From: DATKRB01 sp035532415
GTDB taxonomy: Bacteria > Actinomycetota > Acidimicrobiia > Acidimicrobiales > RAAP-2
Assembly (NCBI GenBank): GCA_035532415.1
Contig: DATKRB010000052.1
Location: 1-8,935 of the forward strand
Length of the DNA stretch: 8,935 bases
Direction: 5' to 3'
Positions 1 through 5,064 of the stretch are shown here, piece by piece. Under the pieces are notes generated by a model, which was given only the letters and a program-made list of their open reading frames with translations, made no database searches and was not told the origin of the DNA. The position numbers and the translations under genes are program-made. How positions within the stretch are numbered: the first letter of the stretch is position 1; each line of letters begins with the position of its first letter.

Positions 1-693
1 CGGCTGGGCCAGGGACACGTCGAGCCCCATCTTGGAGGAGAGCAGCTCCGCACTCTCGCTCCTTGCGTAGCCGGGGCCCAGGCAGACGGCGGTGATATCG
101 GCGGCTCGCAGCTCGTTGCCGATCCATCTCGTCATATGGACGATGGCCGCCTTGGTGGTCGGATAGGCCGCTCCGAGCCCACCCTGGCGAGGGAGTGGAA
201 GGTCCCCCACCGGAACGTTGCCGTCGTTGGACCCCAGATTGACGATGAGACCTCCCCCTCGCTCCCTCATGAGAGGAGCAAACGCCTTCATCAGCCGGAA
301 CTGCACGTTGACGTTCAGATCGAACTGGGCCTGCCATGCCTCGGAGCTCATCTCCCAGAAGCTCTGGAAGACCTCGTCGCCGATGTACGCCGCATTGTTG
401 ACGAGGATGTCGACGCGGCCGAACACGGCCACGGTCCGCTCGCTCAGGGCCAAGAGGTCGGCGGGGTTCAGCAGATCCGCCTTCACCGTGAGCGTGGGCA
501 CGCCGAGAGCCTCCAGATCGCGCGCCGTCTCCCCGATCGTTCCCGCGATGTCGGACCGGGGTGCGTCGGTGCGGGCGGTCACCACGACACTTGCGCCGAG
601 GTCGGCGAGCTCGAGCGCGATCGCCTTGCCGATTCCTCGGCTGGCACCGGTCACCACCGCCACCTTGTGCTCCAACAGTCTCGCGTTCGCCAC
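1..693 (-). CDS. Short-chain dehydrogenase/reductase (SDR), C-terminus cut by window edge
   Basis: This is a classical SDR, an NAD(P)-dependent soluble oxidoreductase acting on alcohol/ketone groups (FabG-like fold). Of the protein, 231 residues are visible and the last 20-30 or so lie outside the window. The cofactor motif TGASRGIG is at residues 15-22 and the NNAA motif at 99-102. The catalytic tetrad appears complete: N127 (in FDLNV), S155 (in LGSND), and Y177 and K181 (YPTTK). A PG motif follows at 207-208. I chose the GTG start at 693 because GGGGGAGGGG lies just upstream and the cofactor motif then falls at its usual distance from the N-terminus. It is divergent from the crotonase-family gene at 945, and both may be controlled from the shared intergenic region. 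The family assignment is firm. The substrate cannot be told from the sequence; the neighbourhood suggests hydroxyacyl-CoA or another catabolic alcohol, which is inference. Confidence 0.93.
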   Translation of the reverse strand, partial: MANARLLEHKVAVVTGASRGIGKAIALELADLGASVVVTARTDAPRSDIAGTIGETARDLEALGVPTLTVKADLLNPADLLALSERTVAVFGRVDILVNNAAYIGDEVFQSFWEMSSEAWQAQFDLNVNVQFRLMKAFAPLMRERGGGLIVNLGSNDGNVPVGDLPLPRQGGLGAAYPTTKAAIVHMTRWIGNELRAADITAVCLGPGYARSESAELLSSKMGLDVSLAQP

Positions 694-697
694 GCAA

Positions 698-707
698 CCC
701 CTCCCCC
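698..707 (-). promoter_or_regulatory. Ribosome binding site deciding the GTG start of the SDR
   Basis: On the minus strand, GGGGGAGGGG lies four bases upstream of the GTG at 693. No ATG in frame gives a better N-terminus, so this site supports GTG initiation. Confidence 0.65.
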
Positions 708-779
708 TGGTCGTCCCCGAGAGGTCCCCCCGGTGCATCGCGTCCGCGACGGCGCTCACCCTAGCGGGGTGTCCGGCCC

Positions 780-843
780 ACCGGCCCCGTCACCGGACGC
801 CACCGGGTGCACCGGACCGGACGTGCCCACACCGGACGTGCCC
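780..843. repeat. Cluster of ACCGG repeats with a 15-bp tandem duplication (candidate operator)
   Basis: ACCGG occurs six times, starting at 780, 792, 802, 811, 816 and 831. The last two copies belong to a 15-bp tandem repeat in which ACCGGACGTGCCC is identical in 13 consecutive bases (816-828 and 831-843). An inverted copy, GTCCGG, lies at 771-776. The array sits between the candidate minus-strand -10 (758-763) and plus-strand -10 (862-867). This is typical of a regulator-binding region between divergent genes, but no regulator gene is visible in the window, and chance repetition in GC-rich DNA cannot be excluded. Confidence 0.45.
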
Positions 844-944
844 GACGGCCAGGGACGAAGGTACCCTTGGACCCCGACGACCCCAGCCGTCTGTCCCGTC
901 CATCCTCGCTCGCCCCGACACGATCGCCCTGACGAAGGAGACCC

Positions 945-1727
945 ATGAACTACGAACGATTCTCGCCCGCGCTCCTCGTCGAGGAACGGGGCCCGGTCCG
1001 GATCATCACGATGAACAAGCCCGAGCAGCTCAATTCGATGTCGGACGACCTCCACCACGCGATCGGCGAAGTCTGGCATGAGCTGCTTTCCGACCACGAG
1101 GCCCGGGTTGTCGTCCTGACCGGGGCCGGCAGAGCCTTCTGCACCGGTGGGTACATGGCGAACTTCATCCGAAGCAATCAGGACCCGGTGATGCGCCGGC
1201 GCGATATCCGCCAAGCCGAACATCTGGCCAAAGCCATGATCGACTGCGACCTTCCCATCGTCGCGGCCGTCAACGGGCCTGCCGTGGGCCTCGGGTGCTC
1301 GCTGGCCGTGATGTCCGACATCGTCCTGATGGCCGACGATGCATGGTTTGCCGACACCCACGTGAACGTCGGGCTCGTCGCCGGAGACGGAGGAGCCGTG
1401 AGCTGGCCCCTCATGATGAGCCTCCTCAAGGCCAAGGAGTACATCTTCCTGGGTGACCGGATCCCGGCTGCAGACGCGGTGCAGCTCGGGCTCGCCAATC
1501 GGGTCTGCCCTCCGGACCGGCTGATGGAAGAGGCCCTGCTCCTTGCAGGTCGCCTGGCAGAGCAGCCGCAGCAGGCGCTACGGGACACGAAGCGGGCTCT
1601 CAACAAGCACCTCGAGCACGCTGCAGGCTTGGTCCTGAGCTTCGCTCTGGCTGCCGAGACCGAGTCGTTCGGCACCGAGGACGTCCGCAAGATCGCCGAA
1701 GGCTTCCTCGCGCGCAAGAAGGAGTGA
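945..1727 (+). CDS. Crotonase-fold protein, enoyl-CoA hydratase/isomerase family
   Basis: A 260-residue protein, the usual length for the crotonase superfamily, whose members act on acyl-CoA thioesters in the cytoplasm. The CoA/oxyanion-hole segments are clear: GRAFCTGG at 62-69 and NGPAVGLGCSLAVMSDI at 110-126, followed by GLVAGDGG at 143-150. Aligned by eye to rat mitochondrial hydratase, the two catalytic glutamates (Glu144 and Glu164) correspond to Ser119 and His139, so ordinary hydratase chemistry is doubtful. Asp148 in the GDGG turn is a possible acidic substitute. It starts at ATG 945 with AAGGAG at 935-940. It diverges from an SDR and is followed by a decayed amidohydrolase fragment, which suggests a CoA-linked catabolic setting. 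Alternatives within the superfamily include an isomerase, a hydrolase or another lyase. The family is certain, the reaction is not. Confidence 0.93.
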   Translation: MNYERFSPALLVEERGPVRIITMNKPEQLNSMSDDLHHAIGEVWHELLSDHEARVVVLTGAGRAFCTGGYMANFIRSNQDPVMRRRDIRQAEHLAKAMIDCDLPIVAAVNGPAVGLGCSLAVMSDIVLMADDAWFADTHVNVGLVAGDGGAVSWPLMMSLLKAKEYIFLGDRIPAADAVQLGLANRVCPPDRLMEEALLLAGRLAEQPQQALRDTKRALNKHLEHAAGLVLSFALAAETESFGTEDVRKIAEGFLARKKE

Positions 1728-1789
1728 CGCCCTGCGGGCGCACGGCCCGGAGGCTTCCGACCGTCGCCTCCTCGCTGGCCTGGTACCGA

Positions 1790-1897
1790 CTCCGGAGCGT
1801 TCGGGAAGATCGAGTCGGAGTGCGGGTGATCACACTCCCAGGCGATGATGTCGATGCCGACCTCGTCCCGCACCCCGAGGGCCGCGGGGTCGGCGTC
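1790..1897 (-). pseudogene. Remnant of an amidohydrolase-family gene (C-terminal barrel segment)
   Basis: Read on the minus strand, about 36 codons spell a segment with DPAALGVRDEVGID followed by WECDHPHSDSIFPNAPE. This closely matches the last-strand signature of amidohydrolase_2-type TIM-barrel enzymes (R-x-x-x-G-x-D-x-I-x-W-E-x-D-Y-P-H-S-D-S-x-x-P), in which the Asp before the PH pair is a catalytic/metal-site residue. The reading frame meets a TAG at about 1944-1946 upstream. Downstream of NAPE the translation loses any resemblance to the family's C-terminal helices and runs into the antisense of the crotonase gene. No other part of the enzyme is visible, so this is a scrap truncated at both ends rather than a functional gene. 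The similarity is from memory of the family, not from a search. Confidence 0.6.
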
Positions 1898-1922
1898 CCG
1901 CCCGGACGCCCGACCCCTCGCG

Positions 1923-1953
1923 TGGACCGGCGCCAGCCGCAGCTAGCTACCAT
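1923..1953 (+). promoter_or_regulatory. Weak promoter candidate for the AKR gene
   Basis: TACCAT at 1948-1953 fits TAnnnT, and TGGACC at 1923-1928 matches four of six bases of TTGACA. The 19-bp spacer is longer than ideal. This is the best promoter-like pair found upstream of the AKR ribosome site, but it is not strong. Confidence 0.2.
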
Positions 1954-2000
1954 GGGCGGCGTGCACGGGAGAGCTCAGGTCCCGTCGGAGGAGGAGATCG

Positions 2001-2978
2001 ATGAAGTACCGCAAGCTCGGCCGTACCGGCCTCGACGTGTCCGCGGTGTGCTTGGGCTGCATGAGCTTCGGTGCCCCCGACCGCGGCGGCCATCCGTGGT
2101 CACTCGACGAGGAGACGAGCCGGCCGTTCATCCGCCAGGCGCTCGAGCTCGGCATCAACTTCTTCGACACCGCGAACGTCTACTCCGCCGGGTCGAGCGA
2201 GGAGATCGTAGGCCGGGCCCTTGCCGCTTACGCCGATCGCGATGACGTGGTGATCGCCACCAAGGTCCACGGACCGATGCGGAAGGGGCGCAACGCCGGA
2301 GGGCTCTCGCGTAAGGCCATCATGACCGAGGTCGACCACAGCCTCCGCCGGCTGGGCACCGAGTACATCGACCTTTACCAGATCCACCGCTGGGACCCCC
2401 GGACGCCGATCGAGGAGACGATGGAGGCCCTGCACGACGTGGTGAAAGCGGGGAAGGCCCGTTACATCGGTGCCTCTTCGATGTGGGCCTGGCAATTCAG
2501 CAAGGCGCTCCACGTCTCCGAGCAGCACGGCTGGACCCGGTTCGTGAGCATGCAGGACCACTACAACCTCCTCAACCGCGAGGAGGAACGTGAGATGCTG
2601 CCCCTTTGTGTCGAGGAGGGGATCGGGGTCATCCCGTGGAGCCCCCTCGCCCGCGGCCGTCTCACCCGCGCCTGGGACGACGTCACCGAGCGGTCGCAGA
2701 CCGACGAGTTCGGGCGCCGGCTGTACGGCGTGACCGAGGCCGACAGGGCGGTCGTCGACCGCGTCACCCACGTCGCCGGCCAACGGGGCGTCCCCCGCGC
2801 CCAGGTGGCGCTGGCCTGGATGCTGTCGAAGCCGGGGATCACGGCTCCGATCGTCGGCGTGACGAAGCCCCACCACGCCGAGGACGCGGCTGCCGCCGTC
2901 GACCTCGATCTCTCGGACGAGGAGGTACGGCTCCTCGAGGAGCCGTACCTGCCCCACCCGGTGGCCGGGTTCGCCTGA
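2001..2978 (+). CDS. Aldo/keto reductase family oxidoreductase
   Basis: A 325-residue cytosolic NAD(P)H-dependent reductase of the AKR superfamily, (alpha/beta)8 barrel, full length for the aryl-alcohol-dehydrogenase-like/YajO type. The tetrad is complete: D56 and Y61 (FFDTANVYS), K88 (IATKVH) and H129 (YQIHRWD). The C-terminal cofactor segment PIVGVTKPHH lies at 283-292, and the tail EEPYLPHPVAGF is typical of this subgroup. The N-terminus KYRKLGRTGLDVS is the standard first strand. The start at ATG 2001 is fixed by GGAGGAGGAG at 1987-1996. It lies downstream of the crotonase gene on the same strand, but the 273-bp gap makes independent transcription likely. It is followed by a hairpin at 2987-3005. 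The substrate (an aldehyde or ketone) is unknown. No defect was seen. Confidence 0.95.
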   Translation: MKYRKLGRTGLDVSAVCLGCMSFGAPDRGGHPWSLDEETSRPFIRQALELGINFFDTANVYSAGSSEEIVGRALAAYADRDDVVIATKVHGPMRKGRNAGGLSRKAIMTEVDHSLRRLGTEYIDLYQIHRWDPRTPIEETMEALHDVVKAGKARYIGASSMWAWQFSKALHVSEQHGWTRFVSMQDHYNLLNREEEREMLPLCVEEGIGVIPWSPLARGRLTRAWDDVTERSQTDEFGRRLYGVTEADRAVVDRVTHVAGQRGVPRAQVALAWMLSKPGITAPIVGVTKPHHAEDAAAAVDLDLSDEEVRLLEEPYLPHPVAGFA

Positions 2979-2986
2979 TCGGCTCA

Positions 2987-3005
2987 CCTCATCTGGATGA
3001 TGAGG
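2987..3005 (+). terminator. Hairpin just after the AKR stop (possible terminator)
   Basis: CCTCATC (2987-2993) and GATGAGG (2999-3005) form a perfect 7-bp stem with a 5-base loop, eight bases after the AKR stop codon. No U-tract follows, so it is not a canonical intrinsic terminator. Terminators lacking a U-tract have been proposed for high-GC actinobacteria. The stem also overlaps the candidate -35 of the next gene. Confidence 0.4.
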
Positions 3006-3028
3006 CCGGCAGGCTCCGGGCGTAATCT
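3000..3028 (+). promoter_or_regulatory. Promoter candidate for the CLC gene
   Basis: TAATCT at 3023-3028 is one of the few AT-rich hexamers in this region and fits TAnnnT. ATGAGG at 3000-3005 is a 3/6 match to TTGACA at exactly 17 bp spacing. Transcription would start near 3034-3036, giving a leader of about 70 nt whose very 5' end is the first arm of the alternative hairpin described next. Confidence 0.4.
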
Positions 3029-3033
3029 GAGCC

Positions 3034-3103
3034 GAGTCGGACCGCCGTGAAGGCGGCATCGGTCGACTCCGTCAGATCGACTGATGGAGGGGGATCTCAC
3101 CTG
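3034..3103 (+). promoter_or_regulatory. Leader with mutually exclusive hairpins, one sequestering the clc ribosome site
   Basis: Hairpin S pairs CTCCGTCAG (3067-3075) with CTGATGGAG (3081-3089): nine pairs including one G-U, with a 5-base loop. It buries GGAG of the ribosome site GGAGGGGG (3086-3093) that serves the ATG at 3104. Hairpin A pairs GAGTCG plus ACCG (3034-3039, 3041-3044; one bulged G at 3040) with CGGTCGACTC (3060-3069). The CTC at 3067-3069 belongs to both, so full A and full S cannot coexist. A smaller stem, CCGCC/GGCGG (3042-3046 with 3052-3056), offers a further alternative. The arrangement looks like a translational on/off leader (riboswitch-, thermometer- or protein-controlled). 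It does not match the fluoride riboswitch consensus as I know it. Function is inferred; the complementarities are seen directly. Confidence 0.5.
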
Positions 3104-4477
3104 ATGACGACGCCCGTCGACCCGTTTTCCCTCCTGCGGACGCGCAGGTATGTCGTGCTCCTGATCCTCGCGGCGATCCTCGGGGTACCGATCTCCGCCG
3201 CGGCGTACTACTTCCTGTGGCTCGTGGACCGCCTTCAACCGTGGACCTACACGAGCCTGCCGGACACGCTGGGCTTTCACGGTGAGCCGGTGTGGTGGCC
3301 CGTCCTCCCCCTCTTCGTCGCGGGATTGCTCGTGGCACTCACCATCCGCTACGTGCCGGGCCACGGAGGCCATTCACCGGTCGAGGGGTTCAAGGCGGGG
3401 GGGGCACCCTCGCCCGTCGAGCTTCCCGGCATCCTCATCGCCGCGCTGGCCTCCATCGGACTGGGAGCCGTGATCGGCCCCGAGGCTCCCCTGATCGCCC
3501 TCGGGGGCGGGCTGGCAGCACTGGTCGTCTGGCTGGCCAAGCGGGACAGCCCGGCCCAAACCGTGGCGGTGGTGGGAGCAGCCGGCAGCTTCGCCGCCAT
3601 CAGCGCCCTCCTGGGATCACCGCTCATCGGAGCGTTCCTGTTGATGGAGGCGGCAGGGCTCGGGGGCCCGATGCTGACCGTGGTGCTCCTGCCGGGGCTC
3701 CTCGCGGCCGGGATCGGCTTTTTGATCTTCATCGGCCTCGACTCGCTGACCGGGCTGGGGACGTTCTCGTTGGCGATTCCCCAATTGCCCCACTTCGCCC
3801 ATCCGAACGGCGCGGAGTTCGCCTGGGCGATCGTCATCGGCGTCGCCGCCGCCATCGTCGGCAACGGGATCGGCTGGCTCGGCCGCCTCCTACGGGCCCA
3901 CGTCGAGCCCAGGATGCTCCTGCTCACCCCGGTCGTGGGCGCGGCGATCGCAGGCCTGGCCATCGCCTACGCCGAAGGCACGGGGAAGAGCACCTCGGAC
4001 GTGCTCTTCTCGGGACAGGCGGCGCTACCGAACCTGATCCACAACGCCGCCGACTATCCGGTGGGCGCCCTTGCGCTCCTCGTGGTCTGCAAGGGGCTCG
4101 CCTACGGCGCGTCGCTGAGCAGCTTTCGGGGCGGTCCGATCTTTCCCGCGATGTTCATCGGTACGGCGGGCGGCCTCGCGCTGTCTCATGCTCCCGGCCT
4201 GCCGCTCGTTCCGGCCGTGGCCATGGGGATCGGGGCGATGTGCGCGGCGAGGCTCCGGCTGCCACTGACGTCCGTGCTGCTGGCCAGCCTGCTGTTGGCG
4301 TCGGACAGCCTGGCCGTCATGCCGCTCGTCATCGTGGCGGTCGTCGTGTCGTTCGTCGTATCGACCTGGTTCACGCCCACCCCGAACCCGGCCCCCGCAC
4401 CGGCTCCGTCCGACGCCGCGACACCCGGGGTCGACGGCAAGGCCCCATCCGCGGAGCCGTCGGCGGCCGCGACCTGA
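3104..4477 (+). CDS. CLC-family anion channel/transporter (voltage-gated chloride channel family)
   Basis: A 457-residue polytopic inner-membrane protein of the CLC superfamily, which carries chloride or other anions either passively or in exchange for protons. I chose the ATG at 3104 (ribosome site GGAGGGGG at 3086-3093) rather than the in-frame GTG at 3047, which lacks one. Visible motifs are GHGGHSP at 86-92 (position of the GSGIP filter), GPEAP at 125-129 with the gating glutamate E127, GSPLIGAFLLMEA at 171-183, and GGPIFPAMF at 343-351 (the GxFxP motif). By-eye alignment to E. coli ClcA puts Ala182 at the internal proton glutamate (Glu203), and the filter serine is not in its usual place. 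The last 35 or so residues are a Pro/Ala/Ser-rich cytoplasmic tail; no CBS domains are present. An 8-G run at 3397-3404 does not disturb the frame. It is convergent with the next gene, 17 bp apart. Confidence 0.92.
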   Translation: MTTPVDPFSLLRTRRYVVLLILAAILGVPISAAAYYFLWLVDRLQPWTYTSLPDTLGFHGEPVWWPVLPLFVAGLLVALTIRYVPGHGGHSPVEGFKAGGAPSPVELPGILIAALASIGLGAVIGPEAPLIALGGGLAALVVWLAKRDSPAQTVAVVGAAGSFAAISALLGSPLIGAFLLMEAAGLGGPMLTVVLLPGLLAAGIGFLIFIGLDSLTGLGTFSLAIPQLPHFAHPNGAEFAWAIVIGVAAAIVGNGIGWLGRLLRAHVEPRMLLLTPVVGAAIAGLAIAYAEGTGKSTSDVLFSGQAALPNLIHNAADYPVGALALLVVCKGLAYGASLSSFRGGPIFPAMFIGTAGGLALSHAPGLPLVPAVAMGIGAMCAARLRLPLTSVLLASLLLASDSLAVMPLVIVAVVVSFVVSTWFTPTPNPAPAPAPSDAATPGVDGKAPSAEPSAAAT

Positions 4478-4494
4478 ACCCAGGTGGGTCCGGC

Positions 4495-4965
4495 TCACGC
4501 CGGAGCGCCGAAGTAGTCCGCCCAGGCCATGAGGGGCACGATCCGGGCCAGCAGCGCTATCTCCTCGTACGTGGGCTGTGCGACGGTGTCGTCGATCTCG
4601 GAGACGGCGAAGGAGAGCTCCTCGTCCATCCCGGCTGGGGCATCACCCGCCAATTCCGAATAGTGGCCCTCGATGACCGTGCGGCGGAGCTCGGCGAAGC
4701 GGCTGCGGCGGCTTCGTTCGAGATAGGTCCTCAGCTCTCCGTGCTCCTCGATGACCCGCTCCACCCGCTCCCGGAGGGCACGCTCGCAGGCGACCGGGGT
4801 GCTCAGAGGGGGCGTGCCTTCCACATAGGGCATGAGGGGATCCCGCACGTCCTCCGCCAGCACCTCCATGAGCTCGCGTTGGCGGGCGCGCATCGACAGG
4901 AGCGCGTCGTCGGAGAATTGCCGGAACAGGTCCCGGTCACTGCCCGATCGGGCTTCCGTGTGCAT
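4495..4965 (-). CDS. Hypothetical protein, 156 aa, helical and charged
   Basis: I do not recognise the family. The start at 4965 is chosen over an in-frame GTG at 5019 because a strong AGGAGGT (4978-4972) lies six bases upstream of it. The protein is rich in Glu, Arg, Asp and Leu, with no signal peptide and no membrane segment. Residues 11-42 and 58-104 look like long amphipathic helices, joined by a proline-containing linker (RDPLMPYVEGTPPLSTP, 41-57). A more hydrophobic C-terminal helix, EEIALLARIVPLMAWADYF, covers 134-152. There is a single Cys (C60) and no metal-binding pattern. It lies 99 bp downstream of the second ABC permease on the same strand, so it could be the last gene of that operon, but its own strong ribosome site also allows separate expression. 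It ends 17 bp from the convergent CLC gene. Confidence 0.7.
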   Translation of the reverse strand: MHTEARSGSDRDLFRQFSDDALLSMRARQRELMEVLAEDVRDPLMPYVEGTPPLSTPVACERALRERVERVIEEHGELRTYLERSRRSRFAELRRTVIEGHYSELAGDAPAGMDEELSFAVSEIDDTVAQPTYEEIALLARIVPLMAWADYFGAPA

Positions 4966-4971
4966 GTGGTG

Positions 4972-4978
4972 ACCTCCT
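4972..4978 (-). promoter_or_regulatory. Strong ribosome binding site fixing the start of the 156-aa protein
   Basis: On the minus strand AGGAGGT lies six bases upstream of the ATG at 4965. It is a near-perfect anti-Shine-Dalgarno match and stronger than the sites of the ABC genes upstream. Confidence 0.7.
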
Positions 4979-5064
4979 GGTTCCTCGGCGTGGCCGCCGA
5001 ACTGGTAACCGTCTACCAAGGGGCCCGCCTCAACGAAAGGGCCAAAGGTCCGTTTCGGTCAGGC

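Larger units (their letters stand above)
694..944. promoter_or_regulatory. Divergent intergenic control region between SDR and crotonase genes
   Basis: These 251 bases separate two divergent genes and must hold both promoters unless one gene is read from further away. No reading frame here gives a recognisable protein. Candidate -10 boxes of the form TAnnnT are TACCCT at 862-867 (plus, for the crotonase gene) and TAGGGT at 763-758 (minus, for the SDR). Neither has a convincing -35 box. The ACCGG repeat cluster lies between them and ends just where the plus-strand -35 would be expected. An AAGGAG ribosome site at 935-940 serves the ATG at 945. The promoter calls are weak; the layout of a regulator site between divergent promoters is inference. 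Confidence 0.4.
1728..2000. other. Intergenic stretch between crotonase and AKR genes
   Basis: These 273 bases hold no intact gene. On the minus strand they contain an amidohydrolase remnant (about 1790-1897, listed separately). Two inverted repeats could form hairpins in the plus transcript: CCGACTC/GAGTCGG (1786-1792 with 1812-1818) and GGAGTG/CACTCC (1817-1822 with 1833-1838). Neither is followed by a T-run, and both overlap the old coding fragment, so they are only weak terminator candidates. The AKR ribosome site GGAGGAGGAG is at 1987-1996. Confidence 0.5.
2979..3035. repeat. Inverted repeat TCGGCTCA ... TGAGCCGA flanking the clc promoter candidate
   Basis: Perfect 8-bp arms at 2979-2986 and 3028-3035 are separated by 41 bases that include the 7-bp hairpin. 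The right arm overlaps the last base of the candidate -10 and the expected transcription start. The pair could be two half-operators about 49 bp apart, or the base of a branched RNA formed by read-through from the AKR gene. GGCTC at 3012-3016 can also pair with GAGCC at 3029-3033, giving a competing fold. Confidence 0.4.

Noticed and set aside
1786..1838. Two overlapping hairpins after the crotonase gene as a terminator
   Set aside because: They lack a U-tract and lie within the amidohydrolase remnant, so they may be inherited coding sequence; mentioned only as weak candidates.
2979..3100. Fluoride (crcB) riboswitch upstream of the CLC gene
   Set aside because: ACCGCC followed by a short stem and a few GATG strings are present, but the ordered consensus as I know it (GGnGAUG stem, then stem 2 directly followed by UGAUG and CUAC, with a pseudoknot between them) is not met.
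3047..3103. Upstream GTG start for the CLC protein adding 19 residues
   Set aside because: No ribosome site precedes the GTG and the added residues resemble leader sequence, whereas ATG 3104 has GGAGGGGG upstream.
3397..3404. Run of eight G residues in the CLC gene as a possible frameshift site
   Set aside because: Conserved CLC motifs on both sides (GHGGHSP and GPEAP) are in the same frame, so no break has occurred.
4478..4494. ACCCAGGTGGGT as a bidirectional terminator between convergent genes
   Set aside because: The stem is only 4-5 pairs with a 2-4 base loop and there is no T-run on either side.
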